Assembly: GCF_963082655.1 (NCBI RefSeq)
Contig: NC_081554.1
Location: 189,732,937 to 189,796,936, forward strand
Origin: Stomoxys calcitrans
Taxonomy: Eukaryota > Arthropoda > Insecta > Diptera > Muscidae
Direction: 5' to 3'
DNA: 64,000 nucleotides
Position 1 is the stretch's first letter. Every line of letters begins with the position of its first letter. The position numbers were made by a program, and so were the translations under genes. Positions 23,690-34,583 of the stretch are shown here, one piece after another. The notes beneath the pieces are model-generated. The model saw nothing but the letters and a program-made list of their open reading frames with translations, had not been told where the DNA came from and did no database searches.

Positions 23690-23760
23690 AGGTTGGCAGA
23701 GGATGATGCCAAGACAAGTCTAGTCATCCACTTTTGGTCAGATTAAGGCCCATTGTGATT
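23690..23760 (-). mobile_element. Possible fragment of the cctaacc-tailed SINE (reverse)
   Basis: Starts gttaggttaggttggcag, the reverse complement of the tail and body junction of the element at 6644-6796. The remainder is diverged. Confidence 0.4.
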
Positions 23761-23984
23761 CTTTCTCTTAACTTTTCTCCTTCCCATGAATTCTCTTCAC
23801 AAAGCTAAGCGTTTGTTAAAGGACTTTCTGGTGCCACCTGGATGAAAAGGCAAACGCCTTGATCTTGCATGGATTGACGCCTTTCTGCTCTTTTAGTGCC
23901 TGAAAGAAAAAAGGAAGCAGTATTCTCTTTCCACTTTGACTAAAGCGCCTCTTTGACAAAGAAAGTGAAAGTTGTCCTAGTTAT

Positions 23985-25119
23985 TGAATCTAGTCATTCC
24001 GTTTGTAACACCTCGAAATATTGATCTAGGACCCCATAAAGTACATATATTCTTGATCGTCTTGACGTTCTGAGTCGAACTAACCATGTCCGTCCGTCTT
24101 TCAATATCACGATAGCGGTCGAACGCGAAGAGCTAGCCGCTTGAAATTTTGCACAGCTACTTAATTTTGATGTAGGTCATTGAGGATTGCAAATGGGCCA
24201 TATCGGTTCAGATTTGGATATAGCTCCCATATAAACCGATCTCCCGATTTGATTCCTTAAGCCCCTGGAAGCCGCATTTTTTGTCCGATTTGGCTGAAAT
24301 TGTGCATATCGTGTTCTGTTATGACTTTCAACAACTGGAATAAGTACGGTCTAAATCGGTCTATAATCTGATATAGCTCCCATATAAACCGATCTCCCGA
24401 ATTGACTTCTTAAGCACTTCCAAGACGCATTCGATTTGGCTGAAATGTTGTGCCTAGAGTTCTGTTTTGACTTACAACAACTGTAACAAGTACGGTCTAA
24501 ATCGTTATATAACCTGATATATTGGGTTGCCCAAAAAGTAATTGCGGATTTTTTAAAAGAAAGTAAATGCATTTTTAATAAAACTTAGAATGAACGTTAA
24601 TCAAATATACTTTTTTACACTTTTTTTCTAAAGCAAGCTAAAAGTAACAGCTGATAACGGACAGAAGAATGAACGCAATTACAGAGTCACAAGCTGTAAA
24701 AAATTTGTCAACGCCGACTATATGAAAAATCCGCAATTACTTTTTGGGCAACCCAATAGCTCCCCAATAAACCAATCTCCCGATTCTAATTCTTGAGTCT
24801 CTGGAAGTCGCAATTTTTATCTGATTTGGCTGAAATTGTGCACATGGTGTTCTGTTATGACTTTCAACAACTGGAACAAGTACGGTCTAAATTGGTCTAT
24901 AATCTGATATAGCTCCCATATAAATCGATCTCCCGATCTGACTTCATGAGCGCTTATAACCCTCGATTTTGCAAAAAGTGTTCTGTTAAGACTCTCAACA
25001 ACTGCGCCAAGTACGGTCCAATTCGGTCTATAACCAGATGAGCTTCCATATTTTAGCAGAATCCATGATGGTGGGTTCCCGAAATTCGGCCGGGCCGAAC
25101 TTAGCACGCTTTTACTTGT
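23985..25119 (+). mobile_element. DINE-like element, family A, interrupted by a MITE
   Basis: Lacks the first bases of the head but has 'ctagtcattccgtttgtaac', the TA/core and (GTCY)n region, monomers with 'catataaaccgatctcccg', then the terminal palindrome aattcggccgggccgaactt (about 25084-25102) and cacgcttttacttgt. The MITE at 24522-24756 lies within the motif 'cctgatata|gctccc', so the insertion site can be reconstructed. Confidence 0.82.
24522..24756 (+). mobile_element. Mariner-type MITE, copy 3
   Basis: 235 bp with TIRs ttgggttgcccaaaaagtaa, flanked by TA (24520-24521, 24757-24758), inside a DINE monomer. It postdates the host element. Confidence 0.93.
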
Positions 25120-25969
25120 CTAAACCTTTATTCTTCTCAATTCAATAGTCTCCCAAAACTTGTATCACCATCACATTCCCTTGGTGCTCTCCATTTGACT
25201 CTCGAAATCTTAGTTAATGCCAAAATTGCATCCCTACCAAAGAATCTATCTCTGGTACTGATAAAATTTAACCATTGATTGTTCATATGTCCCATTTTAC
25301 CCTTTCGTTCATTAAATGGATTTTCGCGGAATTGTGTGTTATTATAAAGAACATAAAGAAAAATTATTACCTGGGAATTATGCATTTATTTCTTTCTTTC
25401 TTATTTTCTTTTCTGAAAACCCATGGCCATTTGTAACTGCTATTATTAATTTATGCAGATTTTTGCACAATCCTTTTAATAGTTGCACAATTAAACTAGC
25501 AAAAAGCCTTTTCAAAGAATTTCCAGGAGGTGCGTAATTACTGGTAACATTAAATATAAATTTTAATTAGTATTAATTATAGTAGAAATTGCAAACTCTT
25601 GGTATTCATTTATTAAATGAATATTACCCCACTTCCATTTATGCTGTGGAAGTGGGGTAAAAATCCATAAAAAAGGGGAAATGTAAATAAAGTGGAAAAT
25701 ATAGGTGAATATTCATTAAGTTTTAAGGGTTGCTTTAACTATCATAATTTAAAATAAATATGAAATGGTAATGGTTTATTTCGCAGCCACCTTCCATTAT
25801 GGTAAAATCCTGTAGATTTCTCATTCCAAGTCAAATATTATGCAAGAACATAAATTCAATCCCACAGCCATTTTTAAATTCCTTTGGTTAAATGCCATCC
25901 CAGTATCATCATGAGCTATAAAACTCATGATAGTAACCATTACCTTTCATGAAATTTTTACAGATGGTA
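25120..25969. other. Non-coding, possibly unique sequence
   Basis: An 82-codon minus-strand frame (25137-25385) is the most complex open frame here but resembles no family I know. Around 25605-25665 there is an imperfect palindrome (ccccacttcc...ggaagtgggg). Confidence 0.4.
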
Positions 25970-26284
25970 GAGTTCGAGCCCAGGTGAAAAAAAGGTACTA
26001 CAGTTTTTGATATCCTAAGGGGGGCGGACCCTCCCCTTTGCCCCCATTTTCAAACACGTCGGATCTCAGAATCGGGTGCACCGATTTAAGCGAAATTTTT
26101 TATGCCTCATTATGGTACCCCATAAGAAAAACACGAAATTTGTATACAATTTTGGACTCAAATATAATGGGGGGACGCCCCATCCCAAAACCCACCCGAA
26201 CGGGCATGTTTGGCGATTGGGATAATATGGGTATCAAATGAAAGCTATTTAAGAGTAGAAAACGAAATTGGTATAAAAAATTGA
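25970..26284 (+). mobile_element. Helitron-like fragment
   Basis: Carries 'tgatatcctaaggggggcgg', 'cggatctcagaatcgggtgc' and gggtatcaaatgaaag, the ordered motifs of the 5' half of the Helitron-like family. It is cut on the right by DINE sequence. Confidence 0.6.
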
Positions 26285-26922
26285 GGCTAGTAAGGACTAA
26301 AGAAGTCAAATCGGGAGATCCGTTTATATGGGAGCTATATCAGGTTATAGAACGATTTGAGCTGTACTTGGCACAGTTGTTGGAAGTAAAAAAAAAACAC
26401 TACGTGCAAAATTTCAGCTAAATCGAACAAAGATTGCGACTTCCAGGGGCTAAAGAAATCAAATCTGGAGATCGGTTTATATGGGACCTATATAAGGTTC
26501 ATGACCGATTTGAATAGTACTTGGCACAGTTGTTGGAAATAATCATGGAACACTACATGCAAAATTCCTGTCTAATCGGATACAAATTGTGGCTTGTAAG
26601 GGCTCAAAAAGTCAAATCGTGAGATCGTTTTATATGGGAGCTATATCTAAATTTGAACCGATATGGCTCATTTGCAATCTCCGATGACCTACATCAATAT
26701 TAAGTATCTGGCAAAATTTCAAGTGGCCAGTTTAACGCTTTCGACAGCTGTCGTGATTTCGACAGACGTACGGTCGGACGGACAGACATGACTAAATGAA
26801 CTAAGAACGTCGAGACGATCAAGAATATATATACTTTATGGGGTGTTAGACGAATATTTCGAGGTATTACAAACGGATTGACTACATAAGTATACCCCCA
26901 TCCTATGTTGATGGTTATAAAA
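26285..26922 (-). mobile_element. DINE-like element, family A, lacking terminal hairpin
   Basis: Reverse orientation: three monomers, then (GGAC/AGAC)n near 26762-26788, atcaagaatatatatacttt and 'gtataccccc atcctatg'. The hairpin end is missing at the junction with the Helitron fragment. Confidence 0.78.
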
Positions 26923-27097
26923 AAAAGAAAAATCTAAGCCATTGGTTTTCCATACCAGTATTGTCTGGTATTGTGTCCCCAACTAAAGGCAATGAAATAT
27001 AAAATGCTCCATCGTCTCACCATCTTCCCCACATGCCTTACATATGCTATCACTTTCTGCACCGATTTTGCATAAATGCTATGTGTCCCGTAATGCT

Positions 27098-27247
27098 ACC
27101 GAAAGCTATCTTAACCTCTTTCTTACCAATTTTGTCTAAGTGTGCTCGAAGTGCTACGTATCCCGCAATGCTACCGAAAGCTATTCTGACCTCTTTCTTA
27201 CCGATTTTACCTAAGTGAGCTCGTAGTGCTATGTGTCCCGCAATGCA
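27098..27247 (-). repeat. Two tandem 75-bp units in the LINE C-terminal region
   Basis: Units start at 27098 and 27173 with accgaaagctat, and a further start lies at 27248. A partial third copy lies just left of 27098. The period is exactly 75 bp (25 codons), so the duplication kept frame. Confidence 0.88.
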
Positions 27248-27339
27248 ACCGAAATACTGACCACCTTCTTACTTCCTTTCAGTAAAATCATCGTTTTCTC
27301 ACGATCCAGATCTCCCCATAGGACTTTCGTCGTCCTATT

Positions 27340-27647
27340 GTAGCGCAGAGGTTAGCATGTCCGCCCATGACACTGAACGCCTCGGTTCGAATCCTGGCGA
27401 GAACATCAGAAAAAAAATTTTCAGCTGTGGTTATTCCCTCCTAATACTGGCAACATTTGTGAGGTACTATGCCATGTGAAATCTTCTCCCCAAAGAGGTG
27501 TCCCACTGCGGCACGCCATTCGGACTTGGCTATAAAAGGTGAGGCCTAATCATTGAGCTTAAACTTGAATCGGACAGCCCTTATTGACATGTGAGTAGTT
27601 TGCCCCTGACACTTAATGGGATGATCATGGACAAATTTTTAATTTGC
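27340..27647 (+). mobile_element. tRNA-derived SINE, slightly 5'-truncated
   Basis: Begins at gtagcgcagaggttagca (A box), then cggttcgaatcc (B box), the standard body, and a tail merging into 'ggacaaatttttaatttgc'. Inserted into the LINE remnant. Its tail was then copied with LINE sequence (27620-28107). Confidence 0.88.
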
Positions 27648-28107
27648 ATTGTACCGATCGTGCGTCGCCAACGCCCTTAACTCGGGCTGCCTCGATCCTA
27701 AAGGCTTCGGGTTAACCAAGTTTATTGGCGGCAGTCCTCTGGCCTTCACTTCCAAATCGTCTGCTCTTTCACTCCGCTATGGCCCTGCACCCAAATAATG
27801 CGGATGTTCATGGACAAATTTTCAATTTGCATTGTACCGATCATGCGTCGCCCACACCCTTAACTCGGGCTGCCTCGATCCTAAAGGCTTCGGGTTAACC
27901 GAACCCTGGACCCAAATAGTGCGGATGTTAATGGATGAATTCTCAATTTGCATTGTACCGATCGTGCGTCGCCCACGCCCTTAACTCGGGCTGCCTCGAT
28001 CCTAAAGGCTTCGGGTTAACCAAGTTTATTGACGGCAGTCCGCTGGCCTTCACTTCCAAATCGTCTGCTCTTTCACTCCGCTATGGCCCTACACCCAAAT
28101 AATGCGG
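27620..28107. repeat. Composite SINE-tail/RNase H triplication
   Basis: Three direct copies: 27620-27802 (183 bp), 27803-27923 (121 bp, internal deletion of about 62 bp) and 27924-28107 (184 bp). Each starts with the SINE tail (gatgttcatggacaaattt), followed by the LINE RNase H segment (ctcgggctgcctcgatccta). Confidence 0.92.
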
Positions 28108-28261
28108 ATCGTGCCATTCTCAGAGAAGGCATTGGTCTCTCTTTTCCACTCGAAGATAGTTTGTGACCCTACCGTCCTGGTTGTTATTGCCCTGTTTAAT
28201 GTCCGTAAAGATTTTCACATTCGACATCCTTAGAATAACTCATTATTAAAAATTTAGCCAT

Positions 28262-28590
28262 ATATTACAAAAAATGCGACTTTTATGACTTAAGATCCTA
28301 AATAGGAAGTTCGTTCATATGGCAGTTATATCCGAGTAGAGCCCAATTTGTCCCATTCAAGAACTTAAACTGCATATAGAAGAAATACGCGTCTGTGCCA
28401 AATTTCAACGCAATATCTAAATTGTTCAAAGACGGGTAGTGTGATTACAACTGAAGGACAGACTTATGGACGTCTTTAAATCGACTGAAAATTTAGCGTC
28501 GATCCGTAGGGTCGAAAATGGATATTTCGATGTGTTGCAAACCGAATGACACACTGATTACATTCCCCATCTTATGGTGATGGTTATAAA
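28262..28590 (-). mobile_element. DINE-like fragment
   Basis: One monomer (gttcgttcatatggcagtta), a reduced GTCY tract and the reversed head (gatatttcgatgtgttgcaa, catcttatggtgatggttat). Confidence 0.7.
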
Positions 28591-29772
28591 CACAGCAAAA
28601 AAAAAGCAATTAGTTTCTGATTCTCAATTTGTTTATTTTCCTTCTCTTTTGTAAAATAAATTAATAATCTGGCTTACAGATTGAAGCAATAACATGTATT
28701 AATTAACTAAAGCATAATAATCCTTTGCTTAATTAACAATCACCATTATTTATATATTTCCCATACAAACAAAAACATATTTCCGATAAAGCATTTCCCC
28801 CCTTTTTTTTCAAACGATTAACAACAAAAAACAATTCAAATCTATACACCCACTTACACTCTCACATACACATAAGCACACACACAAACTAATTCAACAA
28901 ACAGTTGTGTACGTCAGCTGCACAACTTGAAAAAAAGGGACACTCTCTGTGTGACTGTCAACAATAATCGAAACTGTAAAAAATAATTGAATTCGATTAA
29001 AATTCCTTTGTGAATTGTCCACTCGACAGTGGCTGTAAGTGTGTAAGTATGTGTGCGAGTGTAAGTCCATGTTTGTCATACATTCACAAACACATGCATA
29101 TGTCAAAAGTTAGGCAACAAAGTGTCATATCCTGTAACTGAGAGCTGACAGTATCAGAGCGAAATAACACAACTGTATAGCAAACATAGAGAGTGAAAGA
29201 GAGAGGGAGGGAGACTGATCAGGGGGGTGGGAGGTGAGAGCAACACCAAATGGGTTGGAGGAAAAACGGTTTCAGGACTATAGAATAAAATAAAATACCG
29301 GAAACTCCGTTTGGTAAAATGTTGACAAACATAACAAAACACCAGGCAAAACATCAAGATTTCATCAAGTGTAGTTTTGGGTGTAGCTATGTATGGCTAA
29401 GTGTGAGTTGTAAGGATAAAATCGTTTACACACCCAAATGCTTGCTAAATTCTTGGATACTCACACAGCAAGTGGTTAAGAAAAAGTGTTGCCACTTGAA
29501 AAATTGAGAGAAAAAATTAAAAAAAAAATATATTAACAAAATATTCTGCGTAAAAAGAATTTTGACGAAAATTTCCCCAAGAATAATAATTAAAAAAAAA
29601 TTACTAAAAATAAATTAAAAAAAAAAATTTTAAAATTTTATAAAAAAATTACAAAAAATATAAAATTTTGCATTAAAAAAATAACATTTTGAAAAAATGT
29701 TTATAAGGAAAATTTTCACAAAATTTCCATAGAAATAAAATTTTTACAAAATTAACCTAAAACACCTAAACA
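28591..29772. other. Non-coding, possibly unique sequence
   Basis: AT-rich with CA/GT-rich patches (28850-28890, 29037-29070), an A/G-rich stretch (29185-29215) and A-rich debris from 29515. No exon recognised. Confidence 0.4.
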
Positions 29773-30029
29773 GGGAGCCGACGATGAAACCATAACCCAA
29801 GAAGCCCATTTACGCAAGATTTGGAAGACTAGTATAGGCAAACATCATAATATTGGAATATCAGGCAGTGCAGTGACGATAGACTCAATACGGGGACACG
29901 ACGATGGAACCATTACCGACTATCTCAAAATTCGGAAGGCAAAGATGTGCAAATATCCTAATAATAAACATCAGTGCAGTGACGGGAAACTCAATGCAGC
30001 CTAAAGAATAGGGGGCAGACGATGAGACC
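29773..30029 (+). repeat. LINE 5' leader: tandem units of about 119 bp
   Basis: gggagccgacgatgaaaccat (29773), ggggacacgacgatggaaccat (29892) and gggggcagacgatgagacca (30011) are spaced 119 bp apart. Between them 'cagtgcagtgacg' also recurs. The third unit start runs directly into the first ATG of the endonuclease frame. This looks like repeated 5' UTR monomers. Confidence 0.75.
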
Positions 30030-30462
30030 ATGATTGAGGTCATCCAGATAAACCTCCACCGGAGAGAGATCGCTACTCACGCTCTAATGGAGAAAATCAA
30101 AGAAAACCAAGATTCATATCGCTTTCATTCAGGAGCCATGGGCGACCCGGAACAAAATTTTTGGACTGAACCATATCAACTACAAATAATTCTATGCTAA
30201 CAGTGGTACTCGGCTGAGGACCTGCGTTATTTGTCATAAAAATTTAAATTATGTATTTTCCTCAGAGTTGTCAACGTCGGATGCAACAGTGATGAGACAC
30301 GAAGACGGTGGAGCATACCTGGCATCACTTTATCTTCCTTTCGACTCTCCGACACCGCCACCTACGTCGGAGCTGCAACGGTTTGTGAGAAAAGCAAAAC
30401 AGAGAGGAAATGGGGTACTAATAGGGTGCGAAACGAACTCTCGCCATATTTTGTGGGGTAGT

Positions 30463-30650
30463 AAATTGCAAATTTTTCCCATGAACATTCCACTAAGGAA
30501 CAGGGGCAAACTTCTCACATATCAATGAGTGCAGTCCGATTCAAGTTTAAGCTCAATGATAAGGGGCCTCCTTTTTATAGCCGAGTCCGAATGGCGAGCC
30601 GCAGTGCGACACCTCTTTGGAGAGAAGTTTTACATGGCATAGTACCTCAC
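30463..30650 (-). mobile_element. tRNA-SINE, reverse, head missing
   Basis: Tail to mid-body of the SINE (cccatgaacattccactaag, gcctcctttttatagccgag) ending at atagtacctcac. The tRNA-like part is absent. It interrupts the endonuclease frame of the LINE. Confidence 0.88.
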
Positions 30651-32460
30651 CACCAACCACCTTTTAACAATGTGCGGACCGATACATTGATCCAATCCTT
30701 AAACTAGTACCGGGTGGGCCGGTTCCGAGACTGGATAAACCATATGCTAAGGAACAGGTGGATTAATTGCGGGTCCCATGAAATAAGTATAAGGGAGAAA
30801 GTGGCACACGGTACCACAGAGGGGTATTTTATCGCCACTCCTATGGGTGACCACCATAAACTACCAATAACGGATGCTGACTGAGGAGGGATTTGAACCC
30901 GTCTGCTATGCAGATGTTGTTATAATACTTAATAAGGGTAAGGATCCGTACGAGCTATGCAGAATGGCCGAAAGGGTCTTGCGTATGTCATACAACAAGG
31001 CTAGATCCAGAGGTCTCAATGTTAACCCAGAGAAGTCTGAAATATGACTGTTCACGAGAAGGACAAAGGTGGGCCAATTTGATGCACCACGTTTCCTCAA
31101 TAAAACGATTTCGACCTTGTCAGAGTCTTAGGATAGGTCTTGATCTTTGATAGGAAACTTAATTCGAAGTGTCATAGTCAGAAGCGTACTGAGAAAGCTC
31201 ACAGATGTTGGGCACTATGTAGACGGGCCGTAGTTACGAAATGAGGCCTGAATGCGAGGATAGTCCACTGGCTCTACAGGAGCGTGATTAGACCTATACT
31301 TACTTACGCCTCAGCAGTTTGGTGGACTGCTATGGAGAAAATGTGCAACATAAGGACCATACCCCGTGTTCAGAAAACATGTCTTGGCATATGCGAAGCG
31401 AAGAGGACCACGCCCACTAGGGCACTGCAGACTATTCTAGATATCCGACCCATTGGCATACAGATTACGTGTGTGCCAGCCACTGCGGCTATGAGGCTTA
31501 GGACGGTGAGAGAATGATAGAGATAGAGGATGGGAGCAGCTTATACCATCGCAGTATAATCGAGGCGACGATAGGAAACCTGGAAGGAAGGGCAGATGTT
31601 TCCGATTGGATACCTGAGATGAATCTTGAGGTTGAGTGCGAGGCACTACTACCAGCGGCACAGTCTTGGATTGGCGGAACTCTAGTATTACCATCTGAAA
31701 GATCATGGTACACGGATGGATCAAAGCTAGAGGACAGAGTGGGCCAGGCGTCTACATTGAGAATCGAGGGACTGAGATCTGTTTTCGACTGCCTGACCAT
31801 AATATGATACTGCAGGCGGAGATCCAGGCGATCAGGAAATGCGTGAGGTGGTGTGGTGCTAACACGAGGACGTCGAGTGTGAGCATCTTTACGGACAGTC
31901 AAATTGCCATAAGGGCAATAACAGCCAGGAAGGTAAGGACACGAACAGTCTTGGAGTGTAAGAAAGAGATTTACGCCTTCTCTGAGGAAGGCACAATCCG
32001 CATCGTTTGGCTGCCGGGCAGACGATTTGGCAGTGAAGGCCAGAGAACTGCCGTCAATAAACCGAAGCATTTCGGGTCGACTCAGTCCGATTTAAGGGCG
32101 TGGGAGACGAACGCGCATATAACACTGTGGAACAGCGAAACAGTCGTTAGGACGGCGAAAATCCTAAGGGGTGACCCGGAAGACGAGGCTATTGCTGAAA
32201 GGAAGTAAGAAGGAGGTCAGTATAGCTATCATGGCGGGTCACATAGGACTACGAGCTCACTAATGTAAAATCGGTGCGGCAAGTGATAGCATGTGTAGCG
32301 CTTGCGGGGAAGTTGATGAGACGTTGGAGCGTTTCCATTGTCATCGCCCGGCTTTCATGTCTAACAGATACCGGCGCTTAGGTGGGGACACAATACCAGA
32401 CAAGAACCAATTTAGGGGAGTGGTATTGAAAACGATTAAGAATTTTGTAAGTAGAAAGGA

Positions 32461-32772
32461 GGCCACCGTAGCGCAGAGGTTAGCATGTTCGCCTATGACC
32501 CTGAATGCCTGGGTTCGAATCCTGGCGAGACCATCAGAAAACAATTTTCAACAGTGGTTTTCCCCTCCTAATGCTGGCAACATTTGTGAGGTACTATGCC
32601 ATATAAAACTTCTCTGGAAAGAGGTGTCGCACTGCGGCACGCCGTTCGGACTCGGCTATAAAAAGGAGGCCCCTTATCATTGAGCTTAAAACTTGAATCG
32701 AACTGCACTCATTGATATGTGAAAAATTTGGCCCTGTTCCTTAGTGGAATGTTCATGGGCAAAATTTACAAT
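32461..32772 (+). mobile_element. tRNA-derived SINE, full length
   Basis: Starts ggccaccgtagcgcagaggt (A box), B box gggttcgaatcctgg, body with ggtgtcgcactgcggcacgc and cggctataaaaaggaggcc, tail gggcaaaatttacaattta. It lies between the LINE ORF2 end and its 3' UTR. One of the best-preserved copies of the family. Confidence 0.93.
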
Positions 32773-33105
32773 TTATTTGCAAGGAATTCCTAACTTGAAA
32801 TTTTCTTTTTCGAGGTTACTTTTTTGTACTTAAAGCGCACAACAAGCCTATTACTGGCTTAGATGTATGTCCATAGTGGTGTGGTGCTAATAATATCCTC
32901 TTTCAACCTAACCTAAAAAAAAACACTTTGACAAAAAGTAAAATTTTACTTTAGTTGTTGGCATATACATTAGGGTGTCCCAAAAAAAATAACAAAAAAA
33001 AATCTATATCCATATAATAATAATAAATTCTGACAAAATGGTCCATAAAACTAAAATTTTGACAAAATTTCTATAGAATAAAATTAGGAAAAAATTTTCT
33101 ATAGA

Positions 33106-33393
33106 AACAAGTAAAAATATGCTAAGCACAGTCGGGCCCGGCTATATCGTCAGATTAGTCTTTATGCTACAAAATATGGTCGAATCAGCTTCATTTCAGG
33201 TAGGGGCAACGGGAAGTCTTGTCCAACTCACTGTTCTTAATTTCATTGAAATCAGCTTAAGAATGAAGGTTTTATGGGTTTAAGCTCTAAATCGTCTAAT
33301 TGGTCCATATGACGGCTACATCATGCACCATTTTCGGTCCGACATGCACCATTTTCGGTTCGGAGAATGGGAAGCTTAGTCAAACTCAAAAAT
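33106..33393 (-). mobile_element. Diverged DINE-like fragment
   Basis: Starts aaacaagtaaaaatatgcta and a damaged palindrome (cagtcgggcccggct), then monomer-like sequence with 'ccatatgacggctacatcat'. Interrupted by a SINE piece at 33394. Confidence 0.6.
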
Positions 33394-33544
33394 CAAAATT
33401 TGTCCTTGAACATTCTATTAATGAACAGGGGAAAACGACTACCATATCAATGAGTGCTATCCGATTCAAATTTGAGCTCAATAATAAGGGGCGTCCTTTT
33501 TATAGCCAAGTCCGAACGGTGTGCCGCAGTGCAACACCTCTTTG
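33394..33544 (-). mobile_element. tRNA-SINE fragment, reverse
   Basis: Body sequence (atatcaatgagtgctatccg, cgtcctttttatagccaagt, gtgccgcagtgcaacacctc). Head missing. Confidence 0.85.
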
Positions 33545-34583
33545 AGGCTGTCATATGTTCTTATATGACATACCATTTTTTTTTTCCAAATTACATCGAA
33601 ATCCAATTCACTGTTCTAAATATCAGTGAAATCAGATTTTCATTTTATTTCCACTGCAACGGCAACTCTATCGCTCAGTGGTTTAAGGTCCTTCACACTA
33701 TTAAAGGGAAAATAATTTCCTTTTCATGTGACGAAATTCCTAAAATGCTTACATTTCCTCTTATACGATGTTAATAAGGAAGTTGTCATGCCATGAGCCC
33801 AATATGAGTGATTCTATTGCCATAGTATCGCCATCATGACTATGGCCTTTGGCAAATGCATACTCATGTTAACACAAAACCATAAACACTTATCCTACCA
33901 TTTAAGCACAAGGCAAAGTGTAAAAAATCGAATATATTCCTCTCCTTCTTTGCCAAGTAAGAAAAACGATAAAATTCCATCTATAAAGACTAAGAAAATT
34001 TAACGTAAAAGAAAGGCGTTGAACATTTCCGACAATGTGTATATGGTCAAAGAAAACAAAGTCTGAATTAAAAATCCATCGAAAATGCTTCTAAATCTTA
34101 AACTTATGGGAAATTTTTTCTGAAAATCAAGCACAAATTTATGTTTCTCAGGGCCGTAGAAAACTAATCGGAAGATCGGTTTATATGGCAGCTATATCAG
34201 GTTATTGGCCGATTTGGTAGTGCTCAAAAGTCTTGAGCGAAGAATGCTTGAGGTATATAATATCTCTAATGGTTTCAAGCATATTCGAGTTCTAATTTTT
34301 ATTTGTTAAAATTTTGGCCAAGATTAGCTTCGTATTTTGCAATTTACGAAGGCATTTGTGGTTCGATTTTCATTTTATTATGCATGATTTCGATTTGTGA
34401 CAAAATTTACAATGATTTTGGGGCAAAAAGTATCCACATCTGATTATTCAGTTCAAAGTTATACAGTTTGGAAGTAAAAATAAATGTATTTTTTTTTTTC
34501 ATTTATTGGTCAAAAAATAAATAATTTTCATTGATTAGTTCTTATTGAAAAAAAACTTGCTTAAACACTTTATTCTTTTTTTT
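33545..34583. other. Non-coding, with one DINE monomer relic
   Basis: AT-rich. A single monomer remnant (gatcggtttatatggcagct) lies at 34150-34235. No exon recognised; the 106-codon frame at 33454-33774 overlaps the SINE. Confidence 0.45.

Larger units (their letters stand above)
26945..28235 (-). pseudogene. RNase H-bearing LINE, 3' part of ORF2 (same family as 30030-32930)
   Basis: Minus-strand remnant covering the RNase H domain and Cys-His end of a non-LTR retrotransposon. From right to left the frames read VKIFTDI (28200 region, catalytic D of the FTDS box), AFSENGTIR and GHSGV (third RNase H block). After the SINE at 27340-27647 comes CKACGEDG-ETMEHFIFHC (C-x2-C...H...C motif) and then sequence equivalent to GGDTIPD of the plus-strand relative. 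The segment is inactivated by a composite triplication (27620-28107), two extra in-frame 75-bp copies (27098-27247), frameshifts and the SINE. No RT or endonuclease region remains. It is an old fragment in the opposite direction to the copy 2 kb downstream. Confidence 0.78.
30030..32930 (+). pseudogene. RNase H-bearing non-LTR retrotransposon (Loa/I-like group), inactive copy
   Basis: Relic of a LINE ORF2 (endonuclease - RT - RNase H). The ATG at 30030 opens MIEVIQINLH, followed after a frameshift by IHIAFIQEPWATRNK, an in-frame stop, NSGTRLRTCVI and GCETNSRHILWGS near 30465, the order expected of an APE-type endonuclease. A reverse SINE (30463-30650) and a deletion replace the N-terminal RT. 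RT resumes with REKVAHGTTEG, the CYAD catalytic box, LNVNPEKSE and SVIRPILTYASAVWW (31290). RNase H spans about 31700-32040, with YTDGSK, MILQAEIQAI, VSIFTDSQIAI and RIVWLPG. A Cys-His end (CSACGEVDETLERF, then CH) closes at about 32455. A SINE (32461-32772) interrupts just after the ORF. The 3' UTR ends 'caacctaacctaaaaaaaaa' near 32930. Stops and shifts make it non-functional. The clade name is inferred. Confidence 0.85.

Noticed and set aside
31498..32070. 190-codon minus-strand frame
   Set aside because: Antisense of the LINE RNase H region, whose plus-strand reading matches a known domain.
32461..32540. Functional tRNA gene
   Set aside because: A and B boxes are present but no complete acceptor or anticodon stem; dispersed copies with the same non-tRNA body show a SINE.
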